64,000 nucleotides of DNA from Algoriphagus boritolerans DSM 17298 = JCM 18970 (GCF_900108085.1 NZ_FNVR01000002.1:229297-293296), one strand, 5' to 3'; shown: positions 20,826 to 30,624, numbered from the stretch's first letter. The notes: generated by a model not told the origin, from the sequence alone. Made by a program: numbers and translations.

Positions 20826-21052
20826 TTATGTCTTAATAGTAACAGTTGGCATAATGAAGCATCTTGTGCCTGCGATAATACAATTTGTAATGCTTACTTC
20901 TTTCATATCCGAATTTTGGTAATTCTGAAGGATTGAATACTTGGTAGATTCGGATTGGCTATGAGGTGCCATCACAAAGCCTGTAGCTACCGTCAGCGCA
21001 GACGCGCCTAATGCAAGGACTAACTTTTGGGGAAATTTTGAGTTTTTTTCAT
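20826..21052 (-). pseudogene. Small secreted peptide gene with frame break in an A7 run
   Basis: On the minus strand the ATG at 21052 is followed by seven A bases (21049-21043) and that frame stops after 10 codons. One more A would join the ATG to a long open frame ending at the TAA at 20826-20828, giving 75 residues: a basic start MKKNSKFPQK, a signal-like hydrophobic stretch LVLALGASALTVATGFVMA, and a short tail with two Cys (ITNC and GTRC) ending TVTIKT. No ATG, GTG or TTG exists in the long frame itself. The join could be ribosome slippage on the A run, an assembly or sequencing error, or a real mutation. The layout (peptide, then propeller lipoprotein) resembles NVEALA-peptide loci in Bacteroides, but no NVEALA motif is present. 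Confidence 0.55.
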
Positions 21053-21124
21053 AACTGGTTGATTTTGATTGTTTTTTAAAGGAAAAAAAAACAGATTTCT
21101 TTTCAAAATTTTTAGTCGAAAAAA

Positions 21125-21820
21125 ATGAAAAGTTTTCAGAAAAAAATTGACTTAACTCAAACCCATTCTGTATCTAGGGAATTTTGTCAGAAAATGTTGA
21201 CTTTTTCCCATAGAAACCTGATGAAAGTAATCTCCTTTCAATGGACTGACGAGTGGTGCTTGCTTGAGTTGGAGTTTTGCGAATTTTATTCTTTGAGAGA
21301 GATCCTGGACAAGAGAGATGTGGATAGTGAGTTCGTCAATCTGATGATCAATGACCTCCTAAGTGGATTGGCCTATCTCCACTCACGAGGATTTGTCCAT
21401 GGGGATTTAAAGCTTTCAAATGTTTTGCTTGCCAAAGAACATGATCAGCTGATAGTTAAGCTCGGAGATCTAGATACGGCCCGCCCAATCCCAAGCAAGT
21501 TTTCTTTGCAAGGATTTTATACCCCGGAGATTATGGCTCCTGAGTGCTATTTGAAAGGAATAATCGATGAAAGAGTCGATGTTTGGTCTTTTGGCGTGAT
21601 GCTTTTTAGGATTTTCACAGGGGATTACCCATTTGGTCATAGGGATACTTTTACTTTTGAACAAATTAGAGAGAATATTAAAAATTACTCTTTTCAAACT
21701 TTTAAAGTCCAAGATATTCCTGCGCCTTATAGTACTTTAATTGAAGCTTGTCTAGAGCCTGACCTTAAAAACAGACCTTCTGCTTTAGAATTAATAGAAT
21801 GGCTTGATTTTCCCTCATAA
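21125..21820 (+). CDS. Short Ser/Thr protein kinase-like protein lacking the glycine loop
   Basis: A 231-residue protein with a nearly complete kinase C-lobe: catalytic loop HGDLKLSN (D94, K96, N99), the Mg-binding triad as GDLD (D115, with Leu-Asp in place of Phe-Gly), MAPE at 137-140, the DVWSFG helix at 152-157 and NRPSA at 216-220. The helix-C/beta-4 region (SREFCQKMLTFSHRNLMKVI) is present and QKKIDL may hold the beta-3 lysine, but there is no glycine-rich loop; a stop at 21113 prevents extension. No membrane segment or extra domain. It may be an active minimal kinase or a pseudokinase. It diverges from the small-peptide gene and lies 94 bases before rpsL. Confidence 0.8.
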   Translation: MKSFQKKIDLTQTHSVSREFCQKMLTFSHRNLMKVISFQWTDEWCLLELEFCEFYSLREILDKRDVDSEFVNLMINDLLSGLAYLHSRGFVHGDLKLSNVLLAKEHDQLIVKLGDLDTARPIPSKFSLQGFYTPEIMAPECYLKGIIDERVDVWSFGVMLFRIFTGDYPFGHRDTFTFEQIRENIKNYSFQTFKVQDIPAPYSTLIEACLEPDLKNRPSALELIEWLDFPS

Positions 21821-21837
21821 AATATAACTACTTAATT

Positions 21838-21867
21838 TTGTTACTCTTATTACTTTCTTTACCTTTG
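21838..21867 (+). promoter_or_regulatory. Bacteroidete-type promoter of the rpsL-rpsG-fusA-rpsJ operon
   Basis: TTG at 21838-21840, 19 bases, TACCTTTG at 21860-21867, matching the consensus. The leader to rpsL would be about 40 bases. Confidence 0.82.
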
Positions 21868-21914
21868 CAGTCCAAAATTTAACAGTTTACAGGAAAACTA
21901 AATATCATCAGTTA

Positions 21915-22331
21915 ATGCCTACTATTCAACAGTTAGTAAGAAAAGGTAGAACTACGCTGGAAATCAAATCAAAGTCTCGGGCTTTGGACGCATGTCCTCA
22001 GCGTAGAGGTGTTTGTACCAGAGTATACACTACGACCCCTAAAAAGCCAAACTCCGCGATGAGAAAGGTGGCAAGGGTAAGATTGACGAACGGAAAAGAA
22101 GTGAATGCTTACATTCCAGGTGAAGGTCACAATCTGCAGGAGCACTCGATCGTATTGATCAGAGGAGGTCGTGTAAAGGATCTCCCGGGTGTAAGATACC
22201 ACATCATCCGAGGTGCATTGGATACAGCCGGAGTAAAAGACCGTAAGCAAGGTCGCTCTAAGTATGGTGCTAAAAGACCTAAAGCTGGCAAAGGTGCTCC
22301 AGCAGCCCCTGTCAAAGGCAAAAAGAAATAA
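21915..22331 (+). CDS. rpsL: 30S ribosomal protein S12 (uS12)
   Basis: Decoding-centre protein that governs translation accuracy. 138 residues, slightly longer than the enterobacterial protein owing to a basic Ala/Pro/Lys tail ([13 protein letters not shown]). The streptomycin-related sites are wild type: Lys in TTPKKPNSA and Lys in [12 protein letters not shown]. The start [12 protein letters not shown] is canonical. First gene of the str operon, 19 bases before rpsG. Confidence 0.99.
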   Translation: MPTIQQLVRKGRTTLEIKSKSRALDACPQRRGVCTRVYTTTPKKPNSAMRKVARVRLTNGKEVNAYIPGEGHNLQEHSIVLIRGGRVKDLPGVRYHIIRGALDTAGVKDRKQGRSKYGAKRPKAGKGAPAAPVKGKKK

Positions 22332-22350
22332 TAAAACACGCTAAAAAAAA

Positions 22351-22818
22351 ATGAGAAAAGCGAAACCAAAGAAGAGATATATTCTTCCTGATCCAAAGTT
22401 CAATGATACTTTGGTGACCAAGTTTGTAAACTGTCTGATGTTTGACGGGAAGAAGAGTATTGCTTACAACATTTTCTACGATGCAGTTGCAAAAGTAGAA
22501 GCCAAAGTAGGTGAGAATGGTCTTGAAGTTTGGAAAAAAGCGCTTAACAATATTACTCCTGCCGTAGAGGTGAAGAGTCGTAGAGTTGGTGGTGCTACAT
22601 TCCAGGTTCCTATGGAAGTCAGACCTGAAAGAAAAGTGTCCCTTGGAATCAAGTGGATGATCAACTACGCGCGTAGAAGAGGTGAGAAAACAATGATGGA
22701 CCGATTAGCGGGTGAAATCATCGCGGCAGCAAAAGGCGAAGGTGCCGCTGTTAAGAAAAAAGATGATACACACAGAATGGCTGAGGCTAACAAAGCATTC
22801 TCACACTTTAGATTTTAA
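22351..22818 (+). CDS. rpsG: 30S ribosomal protein S7 (uS7)
   Basis: Primary binder of the 3' domain of 16S rRNA, nucleating the 30S head. 155 residues, the standard length. Motifs seen are [19 protein letters not shown], the [11 protein letters not shown] beta hairpin and the terminal [15 protein letters not shown]. It lies between rpsL and fusA with 6 bases to fusA. Confidence 0.99.
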   Translation: MRKAKPKKRYILPDPKFNDTLVTKFVNCLMFDGKKSIAYNIFYDAVAKVEAKVGENGLEVWKKALNNITPAVEVKSRRVGGATFQVPMEVRPERKVSLGIKWMINYARRRGEKTMMDRLAGEIIAAAKGEGAAVKKKDDTHRMAEANKAFSHFRF

Positions 22819-22824
22819 TTAAGA

Positions 22825-24942
22825 ATGGCAAGAGATTTAAAATACACCAGAAATATTGGTATTGCCGCTCACATTGATGCAGGTAAAACAACGACAACTG
22901 AGCGTATCCTTTTTTACTCAGGGGTAAGTCACAAGATCGGTGAAGTTCACGACGGTGCGGCTACCATGGACTGGATGGCGCAGGAGCAGGAAAGAGGGAT
23001 TACCATCACTTCAGCAGCTACTACTGTTTTTTGGAACTACCGGGATAACAAATACAATGTTAATATCATAGATACTCCGGGACACGTTGACTTTACTGTT
23101 GAAGTTAACCGTTCCTTGCGAATTCTAGATGGTCTGGTTTTCCTGTTCAGCGCGGTGGATGGTGTAGAGCCACAGTCTGAGACCAACTGGAGATTGGCAG
23201 ATAATTATAAGGTAGCCCGTATCGGATTTGTCAATAAGATGGACCGTGCTGGCGCTGACTTTTTGGAAGTATGCAAGCAAGTAAAAGAAATGCTGGGAAG
23301 CTATGCAGTTCCTTTACAGCTTCCGATCGGTGCTGAAGATAAATTCCGAGGTGTAGTTGATTTGATCAACAACCGGGGAATCGTCTGGAACGAGGATGAT
23401 TTTGGAATGACATTCCAAGAAGTTCCGATTCCTGAAGATATGCTGGAAGAAGTTGCTGAATATAGAGAACATCTATTGGAGGCAGTTGCAGATTACGATG
23501 AGTCTTTGATGGAGAAATTCTTTGAAGATCCAAACTCAATCACTGAAGCTGAGATTTTGAAAGCACTTAGAGCAGCTACCATCGACATGAAAATTGTCCC
23601 TATGGTATGTGGTTCTTCTTTCAAAAACAAAGGTGTTCAGACCATGCTTGACTTGGTGATGGAATTGCTTCCTTCTCCTTTGGATAAAGAAGCGATCGTT
23701 GCTACAAGCATAGATACCGAAGAGGACGTTGTGATCAATCCTGACGAAAAAGAGCCATTCACTGGCTTGGCATTTAAGATTGCCACTGACCCGTTTGTGG
23801 GTCGCCTCTGCTTCGTTAGAGCATATTCAGGCACACTTGAATCAGGTTCTTATGTTTATAATAGCCGTTCAGGTAACAAAGAGCGTATTTCCCGAGTATT
23901 CCAAATGCACGCCAACAAGCAAAACCAAATCGAGCGTTTGGTAGCCGGTGACATTGGAGCAGTAGTAGGTTTTAAAGATATCAAGACAGGCGATACCCTT
24001 TGCGACGAAAGGCGCAAGGTAGTATTGGAGTCTATGGTGTTCCCAGAGCCGGTTATCGGCTATGCGATTGAACCTAAAACCCAGGCCGATGTCGATAAGC
24101 TGGGTATGGCGATTGCCAAATTGATTGAAGAAGATCCAACACTTCAGGTGAATACTGATCAAGAAACTGGTCAGACTATCCTGAGAGGTATGGGTGAGCT
24201 TCACCTGGAGATCATCATCGACCGATTGAAGCGTGAATTTAAGGTTGAAATCAACCAAGGAGCTCCTCAGGTTGCTTACAAAGAAGCTTTGTTTGGTTCA
24301 GTTGAGCACAAAGAAGTTTACAAGAAGCAGACAGGTGGTAAAGGTAAATTTGCTGATATCGTATTCGAATTGGGACCAAGAGATCCGGATCCTGAGACTG
24401 GAGAAATTAAGCCAGGATTAGATTTCATCAATGGAATTGTAGGTGGTGTAATTCCAAAAGAATTTATTCAGCCAGTCCAGAAGGGTTTCCAGGAAGCAAT
24501 GAAGAATGGTCCTTTGGCAGGATACCCAATCGAATCAATGAAAGTGAGATTGTTTCATGGTTCTTACCATGATGTCGATTCGGATGCACTTTCCTTCGAA
24601 TTGGCTGCCAGAATAGGATTCAAAGAAGCTGCTAAAAAGTGTAAGCCCCAATTGCTGGAGCCGATCATGGCAGTGGACGTAGTAACTCCGGATGAATACA
24701 CCGGACCAATCACAGGTGACTTGAACAGAAGAAGAGGTTTGATGAAAGGTATGGATACCAAAGGTTCCTCTACTGTTGTCAAAGCCAATGTTCCTTTGTC
24801 CGAGTTGTTTGGATATGTGACTGATTTGAGAACCATCACCTCTGGTAGAGCGACTGCGTCTTTGACCTTCTCTCACTATGAGCCCGTTCCAAATAACATC
24901 GCCGAAGGAGTAATTGCTAAAGTAAAAGGTGAAAAAGCCTAA
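22825..24942 (+). CDS. fusA: Elongation factor G
   Basis: GTPase that drives translocation and, with RRF, ribosome recycling. 705 residues. GTP motifs are [15 protein letters not shown] near residue 12, [10 protein letters not shown] in switch [10 protein letters not shown] near 84 and [10 protein letters not shown] near 138. Domain IV carries the [13 protein letters not shown] region and domain V the C-terminal [16 protein letters not shown]. All five domains are present. It is the third gene of the str operon, 11 bases before rpsJ. Confidence 0.99.
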   Translation: MARDLKYTRNIGIAAHIDAGKTTTTERILFYSGVSHKIGEVHDGAATMDWMAQEQERGITITSAATTVFWNYRDNKYNVNIIDTPGHVDFTVEVNRSLRILDGLVFLFSAVDGVEPQSETNWRLADNYKVARIGFVNKMDRAGADFLEVCKQVKEMLGSYAVPLQLPIGAEDKFRGVVDLINNRGIVWNEDDFGMTFQEVPIPEDMLEEVAEYREHLLEAVADYDESLMEKFFEDPNSITEAEILKALRAATIDMKIVPMVCGSSFKNKGVQTMLDLVMELLPSPLDKEAIVATSIDTEEDVVINPDEKEPFTGLAFKIATDPFVGRLCFVRAYSGTLESGSYVYNSRSGNKERISRVFQMHANKQNQIERLVAGDIGAVVGFKDIKTGDTLCDERRKVVLESMVFPEPVIGYAIEPKTQADVDKLGMAIAKLIEEDPTLQVNTDQETGQTILRGMGELHLEIIIDRLKREFKVEINQGAPQVAYKEALFGSVEHKEVYKKQTGGKGKFADIVFELGPRDPDPETGEIKPGLDFINGIVGGVIPKEFIQPVQKGFQEAMKNGPLAGYPIESMKVRLFHGSYHDVDSDALSFELAARIGFKEAAKKCKPQLLEPIMAVDVVTPDEYTGPITGDLNRRRGLMKGMDTKGSSTVVKANVPLSELFGYVTDLRTITSGRATASLTFSHYEPVPNNIAEGVIAKVKGEKA

Positions 24943-24953
24943 TCTTCAAGAAA

Positions 24954-25259
24954 ATGAACCAGAAAATCAGAATAAAACTAAAATCATACGATCACAGCCT
25001 GGTGGATAAGTCATCAGAGAAGATCGTGAAGGCTGTAAAAGCCACTGGCGCGGTAGTAGTTGGACCTATTCCATTGCCTACTAAAAAGGAAAAATTTACA
25101 GTGTTGAAATCTCCACACGTAAATAAGAAGGCAAGAGATCAGTACCAATTGTGTACCTATAAAAGGCTGGTAGATATCTATTCAAATTCCTCCAAAACGG
25201 TGGATGCACTAATGAAAATCGAGCTTCCAAGTGGAGTGGATGTAGAGATCAAAGTCTGA
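24954..25259 (+). CDS. rpsJ: 30S ribosomal protein S10 (uS10)
   Basis: 30S head protein, also the NusE antitermination partner of NusB. 101 residues. Typical stretches are [45 protein letters not shown] read in overlapping parts, and [18 protein letters not shown] at the end. It is the last gene of the str operon here: a terminator and a new promoter separate it from rplC, so it does not lead the S10 operon as it does in E. coli. Confidence 0.98.
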   Translation: MNQKIRIKLKSYDHSLVDKSSEKIVKAVKATGAVVVGPIPLPTKKEKFTVLKSPHVNKKARDQYQLCTYKRLVDIYSNSSKTVDALMKIELPSGVDVEIKV

Positions 25260-25281
25260 CCGGACTTTAAGTTTAAAATTC

Positions 25282-25316
25282 AAAAAGGCCTGCATACCCT
25301 GCAGGCCTTTTGTTTT
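25282..25316 (+). terminator. Terminator between rpsJ and rplC
   Basis: AAAAAGGCCTGCA at 25282-25294 pairs with TGCAGGCCTTTT at 25300-25311 around the loop TACCC, followed by GTTTT. It ends the rpsL-rpsG-fusA-rpsJ transcript. The stem core GGCCTG is shared with the rpoC terminator. Confidence 0.88.
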
Positions 25317-25412
25317 CTGTCAAATTTTAAAATTTTCTTTCACCAAGTCGGAACTAATTCCGTCCAAACGAAATCATTTTTTCTAATTGTTTGAAAATAT
25401 TGGAGTTGGGAT

Positions 25413-25442
25413 TTGTTGCCAAATTATATTTCAGTAACTTTG
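25413..25442 (+). promoter_or_regulatory. Bacteroidete-type promoter of the rplC ribosomal supercluster
   Basis: TTG at 25413-25415, 19 bases, TAACTTTG at 25435-25442. The leader to the rplC ATG at 25505 would be roughly 55 bases, room for a regulatory structure, though I see no clear one. Confidence 0.82.
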
Positions 25443-25504
25443 CAGTCCTTTAAAAGGGCCCAAGTGTGTAATCTCTTGTGGATTATCAAATTATCTTAAT
25501 AAAG

Positions 25505-26137
25505 ATGTCTGGTATTATAGGAAAAAAAGTAGGAATGACTAGCATCTTCAGTGCCGATGGACGTAACGTCGCATGCACGCTAATAGAAGCTGGTCCTTGC
25601 GTAGTGACGCAAGTAAAAAACGTTGAAACAGACGGGTACAACGCAGTGCAGTTGGCATTCGGTGAGCGTAAGGAGAAAAACACTCCTAAGCCACTAATCG
25701 GTCATTTTAAAAAGGCCGGTACTACGCCAAAGCAGAAAGTTGTTGAATTCCGTGACTTCAGGGTCGAGTTTGAAGGCCAAGTGGAGCTCGGAAAGACAGT
25801 GAATGCCAAAGAGGTTTTCGTGGAAGGTGACTTCGTTGATGCCATTGGTACTTCAAAAGGTAAAGGCTTCCAGGGTGTTGTGAAGCGTCATGGTTTTGCC
25901 GGTGTGGGTGGACAAACTCACGGTCAGCATAACAGAGGGAGACACCCAGGTTCCATTGGTGCATGTTCTTGGCCATCCAGAGTATTCAAAGGCATGAGAA
26001 TGGCCGGTAGAACTGGTGGTGACAGAGTAAAAGTAATCAACCTAAGAGTATTGAAAGTCTATCCTGAGCAGAACCTATTGTTGGTTTCCGGTTCAGTACC
26101 TGGCCCAAAGAACTCTTTTGTAATTCTTGAGAAATAA
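25505..26137 (+). CDS. rplC: 50S ribosomal protein L3 (uL3)
   Basis: Early-assembly protein near the peptidyl-transferase centre. 210 residues from the ATG at 25505 ([15 protein letters not shown]). The frame is open to a GTG at 25478, but those nine extra codons are not part of the family. The internal loop that reaches the active site contains [14 protein letters not shown] and [26 protein letters not shown] follows. First gene after the promoter at 25413, 3 bases before rplD. Confidence 0.98.
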   Translation: MSGIIGKKVGMTSIFSADGRNVACTLIEAGPCVVTQVKNVETDGYNAVQLAFGERKEKNTPKPLIGHFKKAGTTPKQKVVEFRDFRVEFEGQVELGKTVNAKEVFVEGDFVDAIGTSKGKGFQGVVKRHGFAGVGGQTHGQHNRGRHPGSIGACSWPSRVFKGMRMAGRTGGDRVKVINLRVLKVYPEQNLLLVSGSVPGPKNSFVILEK

Positions 26138-26140
26138 GCC

Positions 26141-26770
26141 ATGGAATTAGCAGTAATCAATCACAAAGGAGAAGATACAGGTAGAAAGGTGACACTTTCT
26201 GACGAGATTTTCGCGATCGCACCAAACGATAACGCAATCTACCTGGACGTGAAACAGTACCTGGCTAACCAAAGACAGGGAACTCACAAATCAAAAGAAA
26301 GAAACGAAGTAGCAGGCTCTACTAAGAAGATCAAAAAGCAAAAAGGTACCGGTGGTGCTCGTGCTGGATCTTTAAAATCTCCTGTTTTTCGTGGAGGTGG
26401 TAGAGTATTCGGTCCTAGACCGAGAGACTACTCTTTCAAACTCAATAAAAAAGTAAAACAGTTGGCTCGTAAGTCTGCACTTTCTTACAAAGTGTTAGAA
26501 AATAGCTTGGTAATAGTAGAGGATCTTTCATTTGATGCTCCAAAAACCAAAAACTATATCGCTTGGCTAAATGGACTTTCTCTTTCTGATAAGAAGACCC
26601 TATTGGTGCTTCCGACAGAAGACAAGAATGTGTTCTTGTCCAGCAGAAACCTTCCAAAAGCGAAAGTAGTGACTGTAAATGATGTAAATACTTACCAAGT
26701 TCTTAATGCTGACCAATTGGTTTTGTGTGAAGGTTCATTAAGTAAGTTGGAAACCATTTTATCGAAATAA
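26141..26770 (+). CDS. rplD: 50S ribosomal protein L4 (uL4)
   Basis: Lines the exit tunnel and binds domain I of 23S rRNA; in E. coli it also represses the S10 operon. 209 residues. The tunnel loop segment is [20 protein letters not shown] followed by [15 protein letters not shown], near residues 65-100. The N-terminus [17 protein letters not shown] is normal. It lies 3 bases after rplC and 4 before rplW. Confidence 0.98.
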   Translation: MELAVINHKGEDTGRKVTLSDEIFAIAPNDNAIYLDVKQYLANQRQGTHKSKERNEVAGSTKKIKKQKGTGGARAGSLKSPVFRGGGRVFGPRPRDYSFKLNKKVKQLARKSALSYKVLENSLVIVEDLSFDAPKTKNYIAWLNGLSLSDKKTLLVLPTEDKNVFLSSRNLPKAKVVTVNDVNTYQVLNADQLVLCEGSLSKLETILSK

Positions 26771-26774
26771 GACA

Positions 26775-27062
26775 ATGGATATTCTAAAGCAGCCTTTGAT
26801 TACAGAAAAAATTTCTGCTGGTAACGAAAGAGGAGTCTACGGATTTATTGTAGAAAAAACCGCCGACAAAATCCAGATTAGAAATGCGGTAGAGAAAACA
26901 TACGGAGTGAAAGTGATGTCTGTTCGTACCCTACGCTATGCTGCAAAGCATAAGACGCGCTACACCAAGAATAAAATCGTCTCTGGTTATACCAATGCTT
27001 TCAAAAAAGCAATTGTGCAGATAGCTGACGGTGAGGTAATTGATTTTTACGGAGAAATTTAA
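26775..27062 (+). CDS. rplW: 50S ribosomal protein L23 (uL23)
   Basis: Tunnel-exit protein and docking site for trigger factor and the signal recognition particle. 95 residues. Signatures are LKQPLITEKIS at the start, VYGFIVEKTADKIQIRNAVEKTYGV read in parts, and the basic KHKTRYTKNK loop. 13 bases separate it from rplB. Confidence 0.98.
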   Translation: MDILKQPLITEKISAGNERGVYGFIVEKTADKIQIRNAVEKTYGVKVMSVRTLRYAAKHKTRYTKNKIVSGYTNAFKKAIVQIADGEVIDFYGEI

Positions 27063-27075
27063 TTGAATCAATATC

Positions 27076-27900
27076 ATGGCAATTAAAAAGTTGAAGCCTG
27101 TAACTCCAGGGACAAGATTCAGAGTGGCTCCTGCTTTTGACGAGATTACCAAGTCAAAGCCGGAAAAATCACTTCTTGCTCCTTTGAAGAAATCAGGCGG
27201 AAGAAATAATACAGGCAAAATGACTGCCCGCTACATCGGTGGGGGTCATAAGAGAAGACTCAGAATAGTAGACTTCAAAAGAAACAAGTTTGGTGTACCT
27301 GCGACAGTGAAAGCTATTGAATACGATCCAAACCGAACAGCTCGTCTTGCCCTACTCTATTACGCAGACGGTGCTAAGGCCTATATTATCGCCCCGGAAG
27401 GTTTGACAGTAGGTCAGACAGTGATTTCCGGTGAGCAAGTTGCTCCAGAAGTGGGCAATGCCATGCCAATGGCAAATATTCCAATGGGTACGATTGTACA
27501 CAATGTGGAATTGAAGCCAGGTAATGGTGGTGCCATGGCAAGAAGTGCCGGAGGATATGCGCAGATTGTAGCTCGTGATGCGAGATACGTGACCGTAAAA
27601 CTTCCGTCCGGTGAAATGAGACTCGTTTTGGGTACTTGTATGGCAACAGTTGGTACTGTCTCCAACGGTGATCATATGAACGTGGTGTTAGGGAAAGCTG
27701 GTCGTAAGAGATGGCTTGGTGTAAGACCTCGTACTAGAGGTGTAGCTATGAACCCTGTCGATCACCCAATGGGTGGTGGTGAAGGCCGTTCTTCTGGTGG
27801 ACATCCAAGATCAAGAAAAGGACTTCTTTCCAAAGGAAAGAAAACCAGATCACCTAAGAAGTATTCAAACAAGTTCATCATCAGCAAAAGATCTAAATAA
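27076..27900 (+). CDS. rplB: 50S ribosomal protein L2 (uL2)
   Basis: Highly conserved protein needed for subunit association and peptidyl transfer. 274 residues. Hallmarks include [20 protein letters not shown] read from residue 35, [33 protein letters not shown] and the C-terminal [18 protein letters not shown] with the conserved His. The length is standard. It lies 2 bases before rpsS. Confidence 0.99.
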   Translation: MAIKKLKPVTPGTRFRVAPAFDEITKSKPEKSLLAPLKKSGGRNNTGKMTARYIGGGHKRRLRIVDFKRNKFGVPATVKAIEYDPNRTARLALLYYADGAKAYIIAPEGLTVGQTVISGEQVAPEVGNAMPMANIPMGTIVHNVELKPGNGGAMARSAGGYAQIVARDARYVTVKLPSGEMRLVLGTCMATVGTVSNGDHMNVVLGKAGRKRWLGVRPRTRGVAMNPVDHPMGGGEGRSSGGHPRSRKGLLSKGKKTRSPKKYSNKFIISKRSK

Positions 27901-27902
27901 TT

Positions 27903-28181
27903 ATGGCACGTTCATTAAAAAAAGGTCCTTATATCGAGCACCATCTGGTGAAGAAAGTAGATGTCATGAACGAGTCAGGCAAGAAATCTGTCATCAAGAC
28001 TTGGTCAAGAAGATCTATGATTTCCCCGGATTTCGTAGGCCATACCTTCGCAGTGCATAACGGAAATAAATTTATCCCGGTGTTTGTCACTGACAACATG
28101 GTAGGTCACAAGCTGGGTGAATTTGCTCCTACTAGAAACTTCCGTGGCCACGTAGCTAAAAAAGATAAAGGAAAGAGATAA
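27903..28181 (+). CDS. rpsS: 30S ribosomal protein S19 (uS19)
   Basis: 30S head protein contacting S13 and the A-site finger. 92 residues. It shows [19 protein letters not shown], the [20 protein letters not shown] core read in parts, and the terminal [14 protein letters not shown]. Spacing is 2 bases to rplB and 2 to rplV, a tightly packed operon. Confidence 0.98.
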   Translation: MARSLKKGPYIEHHLVKKVDVMNESGKKSVIKTWSRRSMISPDFVGHTFAVHNGNKFIPVFVTDNMVGHKLGEFAPTRNFRGHVAKKDKGKR

Positions 28182-28183
28182 TC

Positions 28184-28576
28184 ATGGAAGCAGTAGCAAG
28201 ATTAAAAAATGTCCCTACATCCCCGCGCAAAATGCGTCTTGTGGCCGACCTTGTGAGAGGTAAGCGAGTAGGAATGGCACTTAGCATTTTGAAATTCACT
28301 CCTAATCATGGAGCGATGAAATTGGAGAAACTTCTCCTTTCGGCAGTGGCCAACTGGCAGGCAAAAAATCCTGAAGAGAAGCTCGAAGAAGCTGATCTGT
28401 ATATCAAAACCATTATGGTGGACGAAGGCAGATCACTCAAGAGGCTAAGACCAGCTCCTCAGGGACGCGGTCATAGAATCCGCAAAAGATCCAATCATGT
28501 AACCCTTGTAGTTGATGCATTCATTGCAGGTGATGTTACCGCTGATTTAGTTGAAACAAACGAAAAGGCAAATTAA
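28184..28576 (+). CDS. rplV: 50S ribosomal protein L22 (uL22)
   Basis: Exit-tunnel protein with an extended beta hairpin. 130 residues. Features are the [21 protein letters not shown] helix start read in parts, the [18 protein letters not shown] strand and the hairpin tip [15 protein letters not shown] short acidic C-terminal tail ([11 protein letters not shown]) goes beyond the enterobacterial protein. Macrolide-related deletions in the hairpin are not present. Confidence 0.97.
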   Translation: MEAVARLKNVPTSPRKMRLVADLVRGKRVGMALSILKFTPNHGAMKLEKLLLSAVANWQAKNPEEKLEEADLYIKTIMVDEGRSLKRLRPAPQGRGHRIRKRSNHVTLVVDAFIAGDVTADLVETNEKAN

Positions 28577-28584
28577 CAAAGACT

Positions 28585-29331
28585 ATGGGACAAAAGATTA
28601 ACCCAATAGGATTTAGACTTGGTGTAGTCAAAGGCTGGGATTCCAACTGGTACGGTGGGAAAGACTTTGCTGAAAAACTATACGAAGATCAGCAAATCCG
28701 AAAATATGTCCTTGCCAGAATCCCCAAAGGAGGTATTTCTAAAGTAATTATTGAGCGTACGCTTAAAAGAATCACTTTGACAATACATACCGCCAGACCG
28801 GGTGTAGTGATTGGTAAAGGCGGAGCCGAAGTAGATAAGCTGAAAGAAGAGCTTAAGAAGATCACCAACAAGGATATTCAAATCAATATCTTCGAAATTA
28901 AACGTCCTGAACTGGATGCCAAGTTGGTTGGTGAGTCTATTGCACAGCAGCTTCAGGCTAGAATTTCCTTCAGAAGAGCAATGAAACAAGCCATTGCAGC
29001 ATCCATGCGAGTGGGAGCAGAAGGAATTAAAGTTAAGCTTTCCGGTCGATTAGGTGGAGCTGAGATGGCTCGATCTGAAATGTACAAAGAAGGCAGAATT
29101 CCCCTCCATACGCTTAGAGCTGACATTGATTACGCACTTTCCGAAGCACTTACTGTGTATGGAATTATCGGAATCAAAGTTTGGATCTTCAAAGGTGAAG
29201 TGTACGGAAAGAGAGACCTTTCTCCAAACCAAGGTGCTGCGAATGAGCCAAAAGGCGCACATCGTGGTCCAAACCCAAAGGGTGGTCGCGGAGATAGAGA
29301 AAACGGTCCAAGACGCCGAAATAAGAAATAA
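28585..29331 (+). CDS. rpsC: 30S ribosomal protein S3 (uS3)
   Basis: mRNA-entry protein with a KH domain. 248 residues. The N-terminus is [20 protein letters not shown]; the KH motif [13 protein letters not shown] is near residues 76-88; the C-terminal domain has [12 protein letters not shown] and [13 protein letters not shown]. The tail is rich in Gly, Arg and Asn ([16 protein letters not shown]), an extension common in bacteroidetes. 27 bases lie before rplP. Confidence 0.98.
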   Translation: MGQKINPIGFRLGVVKGWDSNWYGGKDFAEKLYEDQQIRKYVLARIPKGGISKVIIERTLKRITLTIHTARPGVVIGKGGAEVDKLKEELKKITNKDIQINIFEIKRPELDAKLVGESIAQQLQARISFRRAMKQAIAASMRVGAEGIKVKLSGRLGGAEMARSEMYKEGRIPLHTLRADIDYALSEALTVYGIIGIKVWIFKGEVYGKRDLSPNQGAANEPKGAHRGPNPKGGRGDRENGPRRRNKK

Positions 29332-29358
29332 CTATTTTCACCGAATAAGTGAGAAATC

Positions 29359-29778
29359 ATGTTACAGCCGAAAAGAACTAAATTTAGAAAAATGCACAAG
29401 GGCCGCGTCAAAGGTCTTGCTACAAGAGGGGCAGAACTCTCTTTTGGTAACTTTGGTGTCAAATCCCTTGAGCCAGGATGGATTACTTCTCGCCAGATCG
29501 AGGCAGCTAGAATTGCCATGACAAGAGCCATGAAGAGAGAAGGTCAGGTTTGGATCAGGATTTTTCCTGACAAGCCGATCACTAAAAAGCCCGCAGAGGT
29601 ACGTATGGGTAAAGGTAAAGGTGCTCCGGAATACTGGGTAGCCGTTATCAAACCGGGTACAATACTTTTCGAAGCTACAGGCGTGAGTCTGGAGGTTGCT
29701 AAAGATGCATTGAGACTTGCGCAGCAGAAGCTACCCGTAAGTACAAGTTTTGTTATTCGTAGAGACTACGCAGAATAA
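29359..29778 (+). CDS. rplP: 50S ribosomal protein L16 (uL16)
   Basis: Positions A-site tRNA in the large subunit. 139 residues. Start [19 protein letters not shown]; core [21 protein letters not shown] read in parts; the loop near the active site is [18 protein letters not shown]. Normal length. It lies between rpsC and rpmC, 9 bases before rpmC. Confidence 0.98.
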   Translation: MLQPKRTKFRKMHKGRVKGLATRGAELSFGNFGVKSLEPGWITSRQIEAARIAMTRAMKREGQVWIRIFPDKPITKKPAEVRMGKGKGAPEYWVAVIKPGTILFEATGVSLEVAKDALRLAQQKLPVSTSFVIRRDYAE

Positions 29779-29787
29779 TCATAAGCA

Positions 29788-29970
29788 ATGAAGAACACAG
29801 AAATCAGATCGCTTTCCGCAAGTGAGATCGCAGAGCGAGTAGTCGCTGAGCAGGAGAATCTAAGCAAACTAAAGTTTGCCCATTCGATTTCTCCAATAGA
29901 GAATCCTAACAGAATCAGAGAAGCCAAGCGTCTTGTCGCAAGATTGAAGACTGCATTAGCTTCCAAATAA
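29788..29970 (+). CDS. rpmC: 50S ribosomal protein L29 (uL29)
   Basis: Small two-helix protein beside L23 at the tunnel exit. 60 residues. It shows the expected EIRSLSASEIAERVVAEQENL helix read in parts and the second helix NPNRIREAKRLVARLKT. It sits in the invariant rplP-rpmC-rpsQ order, 19 bases before rpsQ. Confidence 0.96.
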   Translation: MKNTEIRSLSASEIAERVVAEQENLSKLKFAHSISPIENPNRIREAKRLVARLKTALASK

Positions 29971-29989
29971 CTAGCTAACAGAAAACAAA

Positions 29990-30253
29990 ATGGCTACGAT
30001 TGAGAGAAATCTTCGCAAAGAAAGAGTTGGTAAAGTCGTAAGCGACAAAATGGATAAATCCATAACAGTGGCTGTGGAACGTAAAGTGAAGCACCCTATC
30101 TATGGTAAATTTGTTGCTAAGACTACCAAATTTATGGTTCATGACGAGAACAATGAGTGTCACCCAGGCGACTTGGTGAAAATCAGTGAGACTCGTCCGC
30201 TGAGCAAAAACAAGCGTTGGAGATTAGTTGAAATTATTGAAAGGGCTAAGTAA
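29990..30253 (+). CDS. rpsQ: 30S ribosomal protein S17 (uS17)
   Basis: OB-fold protein binding the 5' domain of 16S rRNA. 87 residues. Motifs: [19 protein letters not shown] read in parts, [19 protein letters not shown] and [20 protein letters not shown]. Standard length and place, with 2 bases before rplN. Confidence 0.98.
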   Translation: MATIERNLRKERVGKVVSDKMDKSITVAVERKVKHPIYGKFVAKTTKFMVHDENNECHPGDLVKISETRPLSKNKRWRLVEIIERAK

Positions 30254-30255
30254 TC

Positions 30256-30624
30256 ATGATACAGCAAGAATCCAGATTAGGCGTTGCAGATAATTCAGGT
30301 GCTAAAGAAGTACTGGTTATCCGCGTATTGGGAGGAACTGGCAAGCGTTATGCTTCCATCGGTGATAAAGTAGTCGTGACCGTAAAGTCAGCCCTATCTT
30401 CCAGCAACATGAAAAAAGGTACCGTTTCTAAAGCGGTTATCGTGCGAACCAAAAAGGAAATCCGTAGAAAAGACGGGTCATACATCCGATTTGAAGATAA
30501 TGCTGCTGTGTTGCTTAACAACAACGACGAGCCAAGAGGTACACGTATCTTCGGACCCGTGGCCAGAGAGCTTAGAGAAAAGCAGTTCATGAAAATCATT
30601 TCCTTGGCCCCTGAAGTACTTTAA
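30256..30624 (+). CDS. rplN: 50S ribosomal protein L14 (uL14)
   Basis: Intersubunit-bridge protein and binding site of the silencing factor RsfS. 122 residues. Start [19 protein letters not shown]; middle [19 protein letters not shown] and end [15 protein letters not shown] are canonical. It opens the spc part of the cluster, 2 bases before rplX and co-directional with all neighbours. Confidence 0.98.
   Translation: MIQQESRLGVADNSGAKEVLVIRVLGGTGKRYASIGDKVVVTVKSALSSSNMKKGTVSKAVIVRTKKEIRRKDGSYIRFEDNAAVLLNNNDEPRGTRIFGPVARELREKQFMKIISLAPEVL

Noticed and set aside
20813..21124. NVEALA-family peptide assignment for the hidden small ORF
   Set aside because: Gene layout is similar, but the NVEALA sequence itself is absent, so only a generic secreted peptide is claimed.
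25478..25504. GTG start for rplC nine codons upstream
   Set aside because: The extra residues are absent from the L3 family and the ATG at 25505 gives the canonical [11 protein letters not shown].
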